The notes: generated by a model not told the origin, from the sequence alone. Shown: positions 37,315 to 49,827, counted from the stretch's first letter. The stretch is DNA of 64,000 nucleotides from Ichthyophthirius multifiliis (GCF_000220395.1 NW_004086441.1:1-64000), one strand, 5' to 3'. Made by a program: numbers and translations.

Positions 37315-38362
37315 TCATATAAACTTTGTATTAAAGAAAGTTTCTCCAATAATTAAAATAAAAAAAAAAAATTTTATTAACAATCCTGCATTTATCTTAT
37401 TTTTATTTTTATCTGCTTTTCCCAATACAATTGCTTATATTTCATTAATTAATTGTTTATGTAAATCAAAAATATTTTATTTTTTATCTTTTTAATCAGA
37501 TAATTCGCTTTCTTTTTTACTTGTATTTTATTTTTCTATAGCTTTTTAAATTTAGCCAAACTAATTATTTTTTATAAATTACATTTTTTCTTCAATTTCT
37601 AATTCCTAACTTTTTTCCAACACCTAACTTATAAATCCTAATATAATTTAAAGTGGAATCATTATAAGTTTTATAATTTCAAGTCTTTGATGAATTGTGA
37701 GTTTAGGAATAAAATTATCAAAAAAATCTTTCTATTTACAAAAAATATATACATAAATATATAAATATTTTATTTTAATAAAATATATAAATATATATTA
37801 ACTTTTATAAAATATATTGTTTTACTTCATTATCATCCTACGATATATAATAAATTTCAAAAAGCAAGAAATTTATTATAATTAGTACTTAGTATTTTAT
37901 AAATCCTTTATTTTTTTTATGTACGTTACTAATACTAGCCATTAACAAAATTAAATAAAGTATACATATCTATAATATTCTCTATAATTTAAATCCTGAA
38001 CCTAGATAAAATGCATATTAAGGATCTTAAATATTATATTTATCATATATTTTTCTTCTTGCTGGATTTATTAAAATATGATATATATCATCATAAAATT
38101 TCAAGCTTTAACTTTATTATTACTGATAATATCCTTTTTAGTATAACATTATTTATTAAACTTTTACTTTATATTATTAATCTATTTCTTGAATTGTGGC
38201 AGTTCTACATACATTTAATTTTTCGTAAAAATTTTGACTTTTAAATGTTTAAAATAGAACCAAATTTAAAGATAATAAAAAGAAACCAGATAATATTATT
38301 TTTATGTAAAACTTTGTATGATATTTTTAATTAAATGGGTTTCTTTTAGATTTAGGATCCAT
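37315..38362 (-). CDS. Divergent J-domain-like membrane protein lacking HPD
   Basis: Two minus-strand exons, 38362-37826 and 37731-37315, are separated by a 94-nt intron and encode 317 aa. After a short basic N-terminus comes a TM segment (ILSGFFLLSLNLVLF). A J-domain-like stretch then runs NFYEKLNVCRTATIQEIDQQ, KFYDDIYHIL and NPARRKIYDKYN. That is the usual order 'YexLgV...A...EI...Y ... a...L.dp.rR..YD'. The HPD tripeptide that activates Hsp70 is missing from the helix II-III loop. More hydrophobic segments follow (ILQICILYLILLMA, then VLIIINFLLFEIYYI), then a charged coiled-coil region and a final TM helix. I infer an ER or other endomembrane protein with a J-like module that may not stimulate Hsp70. 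The identification rests on weak similarity. Confidence 0.6.
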
Positions 38363-38777
38363 AAGTTAAATAATTCCATCAAACGCGATATTATTTATTA
38401 AGCTACATATCAAAATAATATTTTTACCCTAACCTTCTTGTAATTAATTTACCTTTGACATTCCTTTTTTTTATTTTCGCTAAAAATATTAGTTTTATTT
38501 GAGATTAATTTTATTAACTAAATATTTAAATTTTGTTTATTTTAAATGAAAAAGATTTTAATAATAATTTTAATAATAAATTTATTTATATTTAAACACG
38601 TAAAATTATATGAGAATTAATTTTTTTGCTTTTTAAATAAATTATTTAATATCTTTCTAATAAAAAAAAAAAAAATTCAAAAAATATCAAATAAACAAAA
38701 ACCTTAAAATAAAAAAAATACAAAAAGAAATATAATAATAAAAAAAAAAAACTTTATTTTAAAAAAAGTAAATAAAA
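38363..38777. other. Divergent intergenic region
   Basis: About 0.4 kb of A/T-rich DNA between the divergently oriented J-like gene and the ERGIC-family gene. No recognised element. Confidence 0.6.
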
Positions 38778-39761
38778 ATGAACATAAAATCATTCGATAT
38801 GTACCGCAAGCTCCCATCTGATTTAACCTAATCAACCACATCAGGGGCTGTAGTATCAATAATATGTGGCATAATAGTCCTAATATTATTCATAAGTGAA
38901 TTACGTAGTTTTTTAGCCATCGAAGAAACCAGCGAAATGTTCATAGATATAGTCCGTGGTGGTTAAAAAATAAAGGTAAACCTCGACATAGACTTCCCTA
39001 AATTTCCCTGCGACATCCTTTCTTTGGATATGTAAGATATAATGGGTTCCCATACAGTAAATATAGAAGGCACAATAAACAAAAGGAGAATTTCAAGTGA
39101 TGGTAATTATTTTGATTTATTAAAAGCGGGAGCCGATGATTCTGAATTCAATTTATAAAGAGCAACTCAAGCCTATATGGATAAAGAAGGATGTAATATT
39201 TCCGGTACAATGCTCGTGAATAAGGTTCCAGGAAATTTCCATATTTCTTCTCATGCCTATGGCCATGTTTTAGGTTAAGTGCTTTCCAATGCTGGTAAAA
39301 ATACTATTGATTTATCCCATAAAGTGAAGCATTTATCTTTTGGGGATGAATTCGATCTAAAAAATATTAAAAGATAATTTTCTTAAGGACTATTGCATCC
39401 GATGGATAATAAATAAAAAGATAAGCCTCAAAACATTTTAAATGGGATTACTTATTAATATTATATTAATATTGTCCCTACTACTTATGTAGATACAGGG
39501 AATAAAAATTATCATGTATATTAGTTTACATATAATTCTAATGAATAAATTAACAATCATTTACCTACAGTGTATTATAGATATGATCTTTCGCCTGTTA
39601 CAGTTAAGTTTTCAATGCAAAAAGAGTCTTTTTTACATTTCTTAGTATAAATTTGTGCCATTATTGGGGGAATTTTCACTGTGGCTAGTATAGTGGATTC
39701 TATTGTTTATAGGGCTGTTCTTAATATTTTGAAAAGAGATGCCTCGGGAACTATTGCTTGA
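38778..39761 (+). CDS. ERGIC/Erv41-Erv46 family COPII cargo receptor, ERGIC3-like
   Basis: One exon, 327 aa, TGA at 39759. The N-terminus SFDMYRKLPSDLTQSTTSGA leads into a first TM helix (VVSIICGIIVLILFISEL), as in the Erv41/Erv46 family. A lumenal domain follows with EGCNISGTMLVNKVPGNFHI, the best-conserved family block (GC..xG...VNKV.GNFH). Near the C-terminus is the second TM helix with GGIFTVASIVDSIVY, which closely matches the family. The tail ends LKRDASGTIA. Family members cycle between ER and Golgi in COPII vesicles as a heteromeric cargo receptor. The EGC/VNKV block is more ERGIC3/Erv46-like than Erv41-like. The protein is somewhat shorter than animal ERGIC3, mostly in the lumenal part. 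Confidence 0.9.
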
Positions 39762-39932
39762 AGTTTTTTTTTATTTAAAAATAAAATAAAAAACATTGTT
39801 ATTTATATATATATATATTATTTGGAATTTTTTTGTTTTTAATGAATTTTTCTTTTTTTTATTTTGAAATTATTTTATAATATTTTTTTGTAAAATACTA
39901 TTATTTTTATTAAATAAAACTTATTAGTATCC

Positions 39933-40003
39933 GGTTCTGTAGTATAGCGGTTAGTACTGGGGACTCTAAATCCCTTGACCAGGGTTCGAATCCCTGCAGG
40001 ACC
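39933..40003 (+). tRNA. tRNA-Gln, anticodon CUA (reads UAG as glutamine)
   Basis: A full cloverleaf can be drawn. The acceptor stem GGTTCTG pairs with CAGGACC (one G-U), and the D stem GTAT pairs with GTAC. The anticodon stem GGGGA pairs with TCCCT around the loop CTCTAAA, giving anticodon CTA at 39966-39968. The T arm is CAGGG-TTCGAAT-CCCTG. There is no intron and no encoded CCA. The anticodon CUA decodes UAG, which ciliates of this group read as Gln. This independently confirms the code used for the gene models. The T-loop region also forms the internal B box for RNA polymerase III. Confidence 0.97.
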
Positions 40004-40014
40004 TTTTTTTTTTT
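40004..40014 (+). terminator. RNA polymerase III T-run terminator
   Basis: A run of T follows the last base of the tRNA directly, the normal Pol III termination signal. In this AT-rich genome T-runs are common, so the assignment rests on its position. Confidence 0.75.
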
Positions 40015-40155
40015 AATAATTAATATTTTATTAAAAATATAATATAATAAAAGTAATTAAATAAGAATAATTTATAGATAATTTTTTTTTTATATACATA
40101 TTTTTTATTAAATTAATAACAAAAAAATCATTATTAATATATTTTTAAAAAATAA

Positions 40156-41308
40156 ATGGAGTTATTAAACGATCCAAATAATGACCGTATAGTAAAATAG
40201 ATAAAGCCTCCAGTCCACAGGCCACTTTCAAAAGATTTAATGTGGGGGAAACGTATTAAAGAAAAAATATATATTGAATTTTTAAGGAAAATTAAAATCG
40301 TTTTTTATAAGATGATAAACCAAATTGGAAATAAATAAGTGATCATTTATAAAAAGAAGGCAAAATAGACAAAGAAAATTTGATAAAATTAATATACGAA
40401 TGCAATAGAATATTAAGTATACTTTTATTAAATAAAATTTAAATTAATTTTTATTAATAAATTTAAAACGAAAAATAGAAAATGAGCCAAATTTATTATA
40501 AATGAGCGATCCTGTAACAGTTGTAGGTGATATACATGGGTCAATTTTTTTAAAAATACATATATATATATATATAAATTTTTTTATTATAAAAATATAT
40601 GTATTTTATATAATATTTAGATAATTTTATGATTTATTAAAAATCTTAGAAGTTGGAGGAAATCCAAGTAAAACGAAATATCTTTTTTTAGGAGATTTCG
40701 TTGATAGAGGAAGTTTTTCTATAGAAGTTTTAATATTATTATATTCTTTAAAAGTAAACAAAAAAAAAAAGAAGCACATCTAAAAAAAAAAAAGATAAAT
40801 TATCCTTCTTCTATATATTTCCTTAGAGGAAATCATGAGTGTCGTTAAATGACTTCTTTTTTTAATTTCCTTGAAGAATGTAAATATAAGTATGACTAAG
40901 AGATATACTAATTATTTATGGATTCATTTGACCTCCTTCCTTTATCTTGTATTTTAAATGATAAGTTTATAGCTTTCCATGGCGGTATATCTCCAGAATT
41001 GAAATCACTTGAAGATATTAGGAATATCAATAGATTTAAAGAACCCCCAAAAATAGGACTTTTTTGTGATATTTTATGGAGTGACCCAGTTGATAATGAA
41101 AACGGGAATCAAGAAAGTATTTATAGATAAAATGAAGTTAGAGGTTGCTCATATTTTTATGGTAATAATGCTGTCAAGAGATTTTTAAATGATAATAATT
41201 TGATTTCAGTTATACGGGCACATGAGGCATAATTAGAAGGATATAAAGTAATTATATGTGTATATAAATGTTTATGAATAAATAAAAATATATCTAATAT
41301 ATAAAAAA

Positions 41309-41347
<39 letters not shown>

Positions 41348-42173
41348 TATTATTTTTAATATACATTTTTTGAGATGCATAAATGGAATGGATAGGACTT
41401 TCCTATGGTTATTACTATTTTTAGCGCGCCTAATTATTGTGATGTTTATAATAATAAAGGTGCTGTGATTAAATTTGAAAATAATACACTTAATATATAG
41501 TAATATAATTTTACACCACATCCTTATATGTTGCCAAATTTTATGGATATTTTTACCTGGAGTATTCCTTTTGTGTCTGAAAAAATTACTGAAATTATTC
41601 ATTGTATTATTTAATAGGTTAATGATGATGATCAGTTTGTTTCGGGTGATGATTTAAGTGAAACTGATAACAAAAAATTGTAAAAATATATTACAAATTA
41701 AAATTAATAGAATCCATAAATAAATAATGATAAAAAGTAGTTGGTTGAAAGTATTTTTTTTTAGTTAAATAAACATATTATTTTTTATAAATAAAGAAGC
41801 AAATTTATTAAGAAATAAAATTAAATTTATTTCGAAAATGGCTAAATTATAAAATACATTAAGGTTATATTTTATTTGAATTTGTTTATTTTTTTAAATA
41901 AATAAAATTAAAAAAAAAGAGAAGAAAGAGAAAATATTATAAGATTAAAAAATATTTCATCAGACAATAAAATACCATAAGGAGTATTAACAGAAGGAGT
42001 AGATGGCATATAAAATGGTTTTATTTTTATTTTAAATATAATATATTCTATTTTTAATAAAAATAGTCCTAAATAACTTTTAAAGTGTAAAAAAGGCTGA
42101 TATTAAAAATGAAAAAAGACCAGAATTTGGACCCTATATAGAATATAAAGATTGTATTTAACCTTTAAAATGA
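40156..42173 (+). CDS. Calcineurin A (Ca2+/calmodulin-dependent Ser/Thr phosphatase 2B catalytic subunit)
   Basis: Nine exons: 40156-40252, 40312-40416, 40479-40539, 40621-40753, 40795-41247, 41375-41736, 41765-41863, 41920-42017 and 42067-42173. They join in phase to 504 aa, the usual length. Catalytic motifs are GDIHGQFYD, GDFVDRG and LRGNHEC, then FHGGISPEL and LWSDP. Calcineurin-specific parts follow: the B-subunit-binding helix ([15 protein letters not shown]), a basic calmodulin-binding stretch ([13 protein letters not shown], then [12 protein letters not shown]) and an autoinhibitory-like end ([17 protein letters not shown]). Calcineurin dephosphorylates targets when Ca2+ binds its B subunit and calmodulin. 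The intron at 41737-41764 is only 28 nt, while that at 41248-41374 is 127 nt and holds a TA repeat. Confidence 0.95.
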
Positions 42174-42560
42174 ATTCGAATGTATAATTAATTATTATAC
42201 TTAGATATATTTATTTAAGCTTATTTATAAATTAATAACAAAAGTTTTATATTTTAAAAAAACAAAAATATTATATTCATTTAAGATAAAAATATAAAAA
42301 ATATCCTTTAAATAATTAAGTTAAAATATAAAAAAATATAAAATATTTTTATTTAAAAAGATATTCAATAATATTATATAATAAAAAATTAAAATATTTT
42401 AGACAAAATAAAAATATTTAAAATAAATAATTTATATTTATTTTATATATATATATCAATAATAAATATTTTTTATTTTTTTTATATATAAATACTTTAA
42501 TTAATTACAATTTTTATAAATATTTTATTTTTTAAACACTTGTAACAATAGAAAAATAAT
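42174..42560. other. AT-rich intergenic stretch
   Basis: About 0.4 kb between two genes in the same orientation. No coding or RNA feature was recognised. Confidence 0.65.
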
Positions 42561-44349
42561 ATGTATTTCCAAATAATATTCTTAATGCTGTGGTTTAAAA
42601 ACCTTAAAATATCATCATAAAGAATACTCTAAGAAGGTACATTAGATTATTACCCTTTTAATATAAAATTAAATGAAAGAAAAACCTAATTACAATCTTA
42701 AAACAAATTATATTTTAAATACGATTTAGATAAAATAGACAACTCAATTATTTATTTTTAATTAAAAATAATTGAAAACTCATAATAATCAGACTTAAAT
42801 AACTCTTTTTTTAAGAACACAGCATATTTAATACAAGCGAATATTAACTAAAAACCTTCAGAAGTAAAAATAGATGATACTTTATCATATAAAGATTTAC
42901 AATCTTTGAAAACTATAATAGATTACAATGGTTTTTTTTCCAAAAAGAAAATTCTATAAATATAAATAAACCTCTAAGAATACTCAGAATATTAAGTTTA
43001 ACAAAAAAACACAATATATTTTGTATTTTAAGTTTATAAAAATGAAGATAAAAACTAATAATTTTAATATTAAATAGAATATGTTTTGACGCAATAACAA
43101 ATTCCTAAATGCTTAAATAACTGTTCTGATAAAGGATCTTGTTAAATTTTTTTTAAAAAAGCTTTTTGTAATTGTTAAGACGGGTTTATTGATTAAGATT
43201 GTTCGAGGAATGCTTTAGAGTTAAATTTAAGTAAATAAATATTTTTTATTTTATAAAGTATATTTAAATATTCAAAAAGATATATAAATTAATAAATAAA
43301 TTAGAATACTTAAATAAGATGAACCATATTATTTTTATTTAGAATCTTATGATTTAAATAGTATTTAAGGACTTATTTATATATAATTAATAGGGGATAC
43401 ATAATGGTATACTTCTATTACTATAGAAGAAAAAGAAAAAGGTTTATATTTACCTTTATTAACTTCTTAAAATTTAATTTATTAGGCTAAATAATAGAAA
43501 GAAAATTCTTTTTTAATGAACTTTACATTTGATAAATAAAAATTAAATAAAGACGTTTTAAATATATCCCCATTTAGGATTATTTTTGCAGTATTTAAAT
43601 TATAAAGCGAATATTTAAATTTGACAATAATAAATAATGGAGTTAATAAAGAAGAAGAAGAAGATAATTAAGTATGCATGTAATTAATATACATTATTAT
43701 TTCAATTGTATTTTTTTTTATTCTTTTACATGCAACTATCTATTCTATTAAAAAAAAAACCGAATAAGGACAAGAAGTAATAAATTTTATTTAAACAAAA
43801 AAATAAAAAAATATAGATTAAATGAGAATCAGAAATATATAATAATAAAATTAGTAAATTTTTAAAAAATAGAATGTATAACTTACATTATAATAAATAA
43901 ATGAATTTATGCCCTTAATATAATATAATAAAAGCATATAAATTTATTGCAAAAACGCATAATCCCAATGTCCTATATGTTTAGAAGATTTCATAATAAA
44001 TTAAAGTGAATGTAGAATAACTATTTGTAGACATTTATTTCATGATATGTGCTTACGAGATTGGCTAGAAAAGTAATAAAATTGTCCTTTTTGTAGACAT
44101 GAGTAGAATATTAAAGTTTTATCAAGGTTTAAATTTAATAATTCGAACTAATATACTAATATAGAGGCTTTTAATATATAAAATACTAACTTTTAAACTA
44201 ATTAATTGCAGTATTAAGAAAATTAAATTATTACACTAGAAGTTGAAACGTTAGAAAAAAGTAATAGAGATAAAGATATAATCAATGAAGTTTCGGAATG
44301 CATACATATTGATTAACATAATTAATTTATTATTAAAATTATTAAATGA
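42561..44349 (+). CDS. Secretory-pathway membrane protein with EGF-like module and RING-H2 finger
   Basis: Two exons, 42561-43230 and 43280-44349 (49-nt intron), encode 579 aa. A hydrophobic N-terminus (MYFQIIFLMLWF) looks like a signal peptide. A lumenal region includes an EGF-like Cys pattern near residues 185-215: CLNNCSDKGSC, then FCNC and DGFIDQDC. One TM helix (LIYIIISIVFFFILL) lies near residue 360. The cytosolic part has a RING-H2 finger from residue 454: CPIC, CRITICRHLFH, CLRDWL, CPFC. This lumenal domain-TM-RING layout is that of membrane E3 ligases acting in the endosomal system. The splice acceptor at 43279 was chosen because it restores phase; the more distal AG at 43304 does not. 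Confidence 0.85.
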
Positions 44350-44641
44350 AAAAAAAAATGAATTAAAAAAATAAATTATATAAAAATAATTATTTTTAAT
44401 ATAATAAATTTAATTTTTTTGTTTTAAAAAATAGATTTAAATTTATTCTTTATAATTATATTAAAAATAAATGTTCCAAATCTTATAAAATTTTCAGCAA
44501 TTTAATTAAGTTAAATATTTTAATCCTACATAGGTATTATTTAATTTTTTTTAAATAATATATTATATTTTTATATATTAAATTTAATTTTATTTAAATT
44601 AATTAAATATTTTTTTAATTTTTAATTTAATTTTATTTTTA

Positions 44642-45151
44642 TCATTTTAGTATTTCATATCTGAATAATTTTCGATGTTTTTTTGTAAATTTTATATATT
44701 TAAGTTATTTCTTTGGTTTTCTAAGCAAATATCTCTATTATATGGTTTTTAAAGCTTTAATTTCTTCTTTTTAAAATAGTTTTTCTTTTACAAATAATTT
44801 ATATATATTATCTTCACATCTATTTTATGTATTTTCAATATTTTATATTTTTAAATATTTTAAAGACTATAAATAGTTAATAATTTCCTTATTTTTATTT
44901 TTTAAAAATATTAAAATATTCCTGTTTAAATTAAAAATTTTATTTAAATTTAACTTTATAAAAAAAAATTAATTCAACAATAAAAATTTCTATATATATG
45001 TTTTTTAATTAATATTTCTTTTTCTTATTTAATATAAAATTTATTTATTCTTCAAAATATCTTTAATTCCAATATTTCCCTTTAATATTTATCTATTAAA
45101 TAATATTTGTTTACTCAAAAAATCTATTCTATATTGATATTAGTTCGCCAT
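44642..45151 (-). CDS. Hypothetical Lys/Gln-rich protein, 169 aa
   Basis: A minus-strand frame of 169 codons starts with ATG GCG at 45151 and stops at TGA 44644-44642. The protein starts MANQYQYRIDFLSKQ and is very basic, with helical charged stretches (KEKLFQKEEIKALKTIQQ, then LLRKPKKQLKYIKF). A 33-nt in-frame segment inside could be an intron (GTTAAA to AACAG) without changing the frame. No family was recognised. It is supported by frame length under a code with one stop, a good start context and higher G/C than its flanks. In DNA this AT-rich such frames can arise by chance, so confidence is moderate. Confidence 0.45.
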
Positions 45152-47890
45152 AATTTTATATATTATAAATTTTATAATTAAATTGCATATTTTTATTTGA
45201 TAATTAACAAATCTAGCCGATATATATTATGCTTTAGAAGCTATTTATCATTTTAATAACTTTTCAATTTTTCAAATTATTTTATTTTAATTTTTAATGT
45301 TTTTTTTTGTAAAAAAAAATAAAATTTATTTATATTTAAAAAACATACAAAAAATTAAATAAATGAATTAAAAAATTTACAAAAAAATAATAAAAAAAAG
45401 ATGTTCTATTAAATGTAATATTTTTTTGTAAATTTTTAATATAGGAATAAATTAATATTTTAAATTATTATATTTAATATATTATTTGATATAATATATA
45501 TATATTTAATATATATTAAATTATTTTTTATAATTTTAATTATTAGAGCATTTTCTATTTTAATAAAATAATTAAGAGGAGCTGTTTTTTATTAACTGTT
45601 TAAAATATACTTTCTAATTTATATATCCTCTTTTATAATATTATCAGGCAAAAGTTTATATATTTTTCAATATATATTTCAATATAATATACATTTTAAT
45701 CATTTTATTTTTTTCTTCAAAAAAAAAAAAAAAATTAAATTAAAATAAATTTTTGAAAAAAAAAAAAAAAAAAAAAATTTAAAGATAAAAATAAGTTTAT
45801 TTAATCCAGTTTTTTAATCTTCGAAAATATCTAAAAATTTTTATATTTATAAAACATTACACTTTATATACTTTTACTTATAAAAATTTAAGTTATAATT
45901 AATATATTTATAAAAATTATTTATTTTATCGAAAATATTTATATGTATTTTTTTTATAAATTGTAAATTAAAATTAAATATTATTTTATCATAGAAAACT
46001 TAAAATAATTATGAAAAACAATTATATTAATCTTAATATATACAATAACTAAAAAACATTTCTAAATATTAAATTTTAATTAAGTCTATTTTATTTTAAT
46101 AACATAAAATTTATTTTACTTTATTTGAATATATATAAGAATTTAATTAAACTGTAATAAAATATATTAATTATATTTCATATTTAATAAAAATAAATTA
46201 TCGAATATATATTATATTTTTTTTTTAAAGAAAATATTTATTAAAAATAATTTTATATTAAATAATATTTAAAAAGTTATAATTATTATAATTTTAAATC
46301 AATTAATATTTTAAAATTATATTGTAATTACTTTATTAATTAAATATATTTTTAGATTAATTTATGATAAATATTCTTTTATTAAATTTATATGATTTTT
46401 TTAATAAAATAATATAATTTATTAGAAAATATATATATATTTATCATTTTAGTATGTTTTATTAATTTTTTCTATAATTTATTTTAAAGCCTTAATAAAA
46501 GAAATAAATATAATCATATACCTTATATTTCGATTCTGTTTTTTAAAGATAAAATAATAATGTTAAAAAGTATTGATTTAATGTATATTTAATAATAATA
46601 AAAAAATGTGAATTAATTTTTCTTATATTAAAACTAATATATTTTGTTTAATAAATAATTAAAATACTTAAAACCATTTTTATTATTAATGTTTTTCTAT
46701 AAAGTATAATTAATAAAAAGAAAAAATGATTTATTTTATAAAAAGATTTTAATTTTATAAAACTAATAATTTATAAAAAAGAAAACTGTAAATTACTAAA
46801 AGACAATGCTATATTAAAAAATTTATTTTTTGATAATATTGAATAAAATGATTTATAATAGAAATAATTATAAATACTTTTAATAATCCTTAAAAATAAT
46901 TTTTTTAAAATCTATATTATTTTTTTATCATAGATAATGAAAAAGATATTCATAATTAGACTTTAAAAAGAAATTATATTTAATAATAAAAAAAAATATT
47001 AAAGAAAAATAAAATATTTGTATAGAAAAATTATATAGATATATATATGTATTATGAAATAAAATGTTATTTAAATAAAATTTTACAATTATATATTCAC
47101 TATTTCTTTTAATATTTTTTTAATTAATATAAAATTTATATTTCAAAAAATTAATTTATAAATTAAAGTATTATTTTCTTAATTTATATAAAATATTTTT
47201 ATAATATAAATATAAATATAAATATAAATATAAATATAAATATACATATATCATTATTTTTTATTAAAATAAATTAATTTAATTTTTTTCATTCTTTATT
47301 TTTATGCTAAATATTATAGATTGTATACAATAAATCATATAAATTCACATATTTTTAAATCATATATAAAATTTTAATTTATATATATATATTAATATAA
47401 TTTTTAAAAATATTATTTTTTACAAACTTAAATATGTTTTCTTTTTAATATTTTTTTATATATATATTTTTTTATAAAATTTCTTTATTTTTAATTTATG
47501 ATTATTAGATTATAATTTTATTTTTATTTATTTTATTTTAATATATATTTATTATATATTAAAATAAAATATATAATAATTATTATTTAATTCTAATATA
47601 GAAATTTCTATTTTTTTTTTTTTCTTAAGTCATAGCTTTTATATAATTGATTTTCAAAAAAATAATTATAAAAAAATAATAATCACAATTTTTATTTAAT
47701 TGATATTATTTTAAGAAATATATAATAATAATATGCCGAAATTATCTATAATTTTGAATCTTATATATCTTATATATATATATATATAATAAAATTAAAA
47801 AATAATAATATTACGATATCAATTAAAAATTAATTAAAATACATTAATCAAAAAAAAAGCTAAAAAACAAATAATTATTTTTTATAAACA
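45152..47890. other. Gene desert with A-runs and a hexanucleotide repeat
   Basis: About 2.7 kb, the longest empty interval in the window. It contains two long A-runs (about 45719-45735 and 45757-45777) and a tandem hexanucleotide array of the AAATAT type at about 47201-47244. Nothing protein-like or RNA-like was recognised on either strand. Confidence 0.65.
47201..47244. repeat. Hexanucleotide (AAATAT)n minisatellite
   Basis: About seven copies of a 6-bp AAATAT-type unit in tandem, with only the last copies altered. It lies inside the gene-free interval upstream of proline dehydrogenase. Confidence 0.8.
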
Positions 47891-49754
47891 ATGAATAATC
47901 AACCTATAAAATTATAGAAAAGATTTATACATAATTTAACTAGATTTTCATTTACTTCCATTTAATTAAACGATTAATAAGAATAATAACTTAATTATTA
48001 TAAATCTTTAAGAATTTATAAAGAAAAATCTCATTTAGAATTATTTAACTTATTCTTTGTAAATAAATTACTTCATTCCCCTTTCTTTGTAAACAATTCA
48101 ATGTATGCTTATAAATTTTCATCTTAAATATTTGGATTCAAACTTACTGAGTTTATAATTAAAAACACTATGGGAAGAATATTTACAGGAGGTGCGAATA
48201 TATAAGATGTTATTAAATGCTAATAAAACTTATCTAAAAGAAGTATACATAAAATCAATATATTTTATTTCAAGTTTTAAATAGGTGTTCCTGTTATTTA
48301 TGACTATTGCTGTGAAGCACTTGATGAAGATTAGAATGAATTTGTAATCTATTATCTATATATAAATTATAATAATATAAATAAAAAACAATTGAAACTT
48401 ATATAATTAAAAAAATCACAACTAAACTAGTTTTTATTTCCTTTTTTTTATTATATCTATATATTTTGAAAGTTTATGGACAAAAGTGCTAAATGTTTTG
48501 AATAAACTGCCAAAATAGGTGATAGTACTCAAAACAATAAAATTTCTATGAAAATTTCTGCCGTTTGCAATATGGAGATTTTAAAAACTTTAAATAAAGT
48601 TTCTGAGAAATAATAAGAGCTTTTTAATATAATAGATCAATAAAAAAAGGCTACATTACTGGAAAATAGGTATTTTACTTAATTAATATAAATATATAAT
48701 ATATATAAATAGTTATTTAATCAACTTATTAATGATGGATATAATATTGAAGAAGCTGATGTGATATAATTTATTAAATAAATTCTTTAAATATAACTTA
48801 TAAATGATAATTATGAAGAAACTCAAATCAAAAAATTAGATTGGTTAATTTATGTACATCCCTATTATATTTAATAAGAAAAGAATCAAAATAATATTGT
48901 AAAATAAATGCAAAAATTATAAAATTAATAAATTAATTAATCTGAGAATTTCATTAGAAGGATGAATTAAGTATTAGATACAGCTTCCAAAAATAAAACT
49001 AGAGTTTTAATAGATGCTGAGCAAACTTACATTCAATAATCTATAGATAGTTTTATTTAATAATTTTAAGTTAAAAATAATTATTTATAATAAAATAATT
49101 TTTATTTATAAAAAAAAATAGTTAAAATATAATAAAGAAATTCCCATTGTATATAATACAATATAAAACTATTTAAAGTCAAGTAAATATAGAATTATAT
49201 TTGAAGTTGAAAAATGTAATTATTTAAAAATACCTTTTGGTATAAAAATGGTTAGAGGAGCTTACATGAATGAAGAATCAAGAATTGCTAAAAAAAAAGG
49301 TATAGAAAATCCAATTTGTGATTCTTTTGATAAAACATCAGAAATGATTAATTCAAATTTGAAATTTCTTATTGATAATATTAGCGGAAATTCAGAAATT
49401 ATTGTAGGTAGTCATAATTGTTAAACAGTTTAAATGGTTACTGATTATTTATAATAAAAAAATATAAAAAATACTAAGTAAGTTTACTTTGCTTAACTAT
49501 TGGGTTTATCTGACAATTTAACATATTAATTAGTTGAAAAAGTATATTTTAAATATATATTAATATTTCATATATACTGATATTTATTCAAGGGTTATAT
49601 TGTTTATAAATATGTTCCTTTCGGTGAAACACATATAATGATTCCTTATTTAATCAGAAGAGCTTAAGAATAATTATAAGTATTAAGTAGTGTCGAATTA
49701 TAGTATAATTTAATTAAAGACGAGTTTAAAAAAAGGAATTTAATAAATACTTGA
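47891..49754 (+). CDS. Proline dehydrogenase (mitochondrial FAD enzyme)
   Basis: Four exons join in phase: 47891-48343, 48473-49069, 49122-49541 and 49593-49754, giving 543 aa. The N-terminal 30 residues are basic and Ser/Thr-containing, as for a mitochondrial presequence. Conserved PRODH landmarks are GRIFTGGAN, GVPVIYDYCCE, KISAVCN, RVLIDAEQTYIQ, IPIVYNTIQNYL, FGIKMVRGAYM, VGSHN, YFAQLLGLSDNLT, and YVPFGETHIMIPYLIRRAQE near the end. The enzyme oxidises proline to pyrroline-5-carboxylate, passing electrons to the respiratory chain through FAD. Two internal AT-rich stretches (near 48240 and 48670) look intron-like but stay in frame, so I left them as coding. A decayed copy lies downstream. 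Confidence 0.92.
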
Positions 49755-49781
49755 TAAAAAAAATACATATATATAAAATTA

Positions 49782-49827
<46 letters not shown>

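Noticed and set aside
43231..43304. Longer 74-nt intron in the EGF-TM-RING gene ending at the AG at 43304
   Set aside because: It leaves the next exon out of phase; the nearer AG at 43279 joins correctly.
45719..45777. Long A-runs as polyadenylated retrogene tails or retroelement ends
   Set aside because: There is no upstream coding relic or target-site duplication; A- and T-runs occur throughout this genome.
47201..47244. CRISPR-like array
   Set aside because: It is a 6-bp tandem repeat with no spacers, in a eukaryotic chromosome.
48230..48280. Intron-like GT...AG segment in proline dehydrogenase
   Set aside because: Removing it breaks the phase, while reading through keeps the frame into GVPVIYDY.
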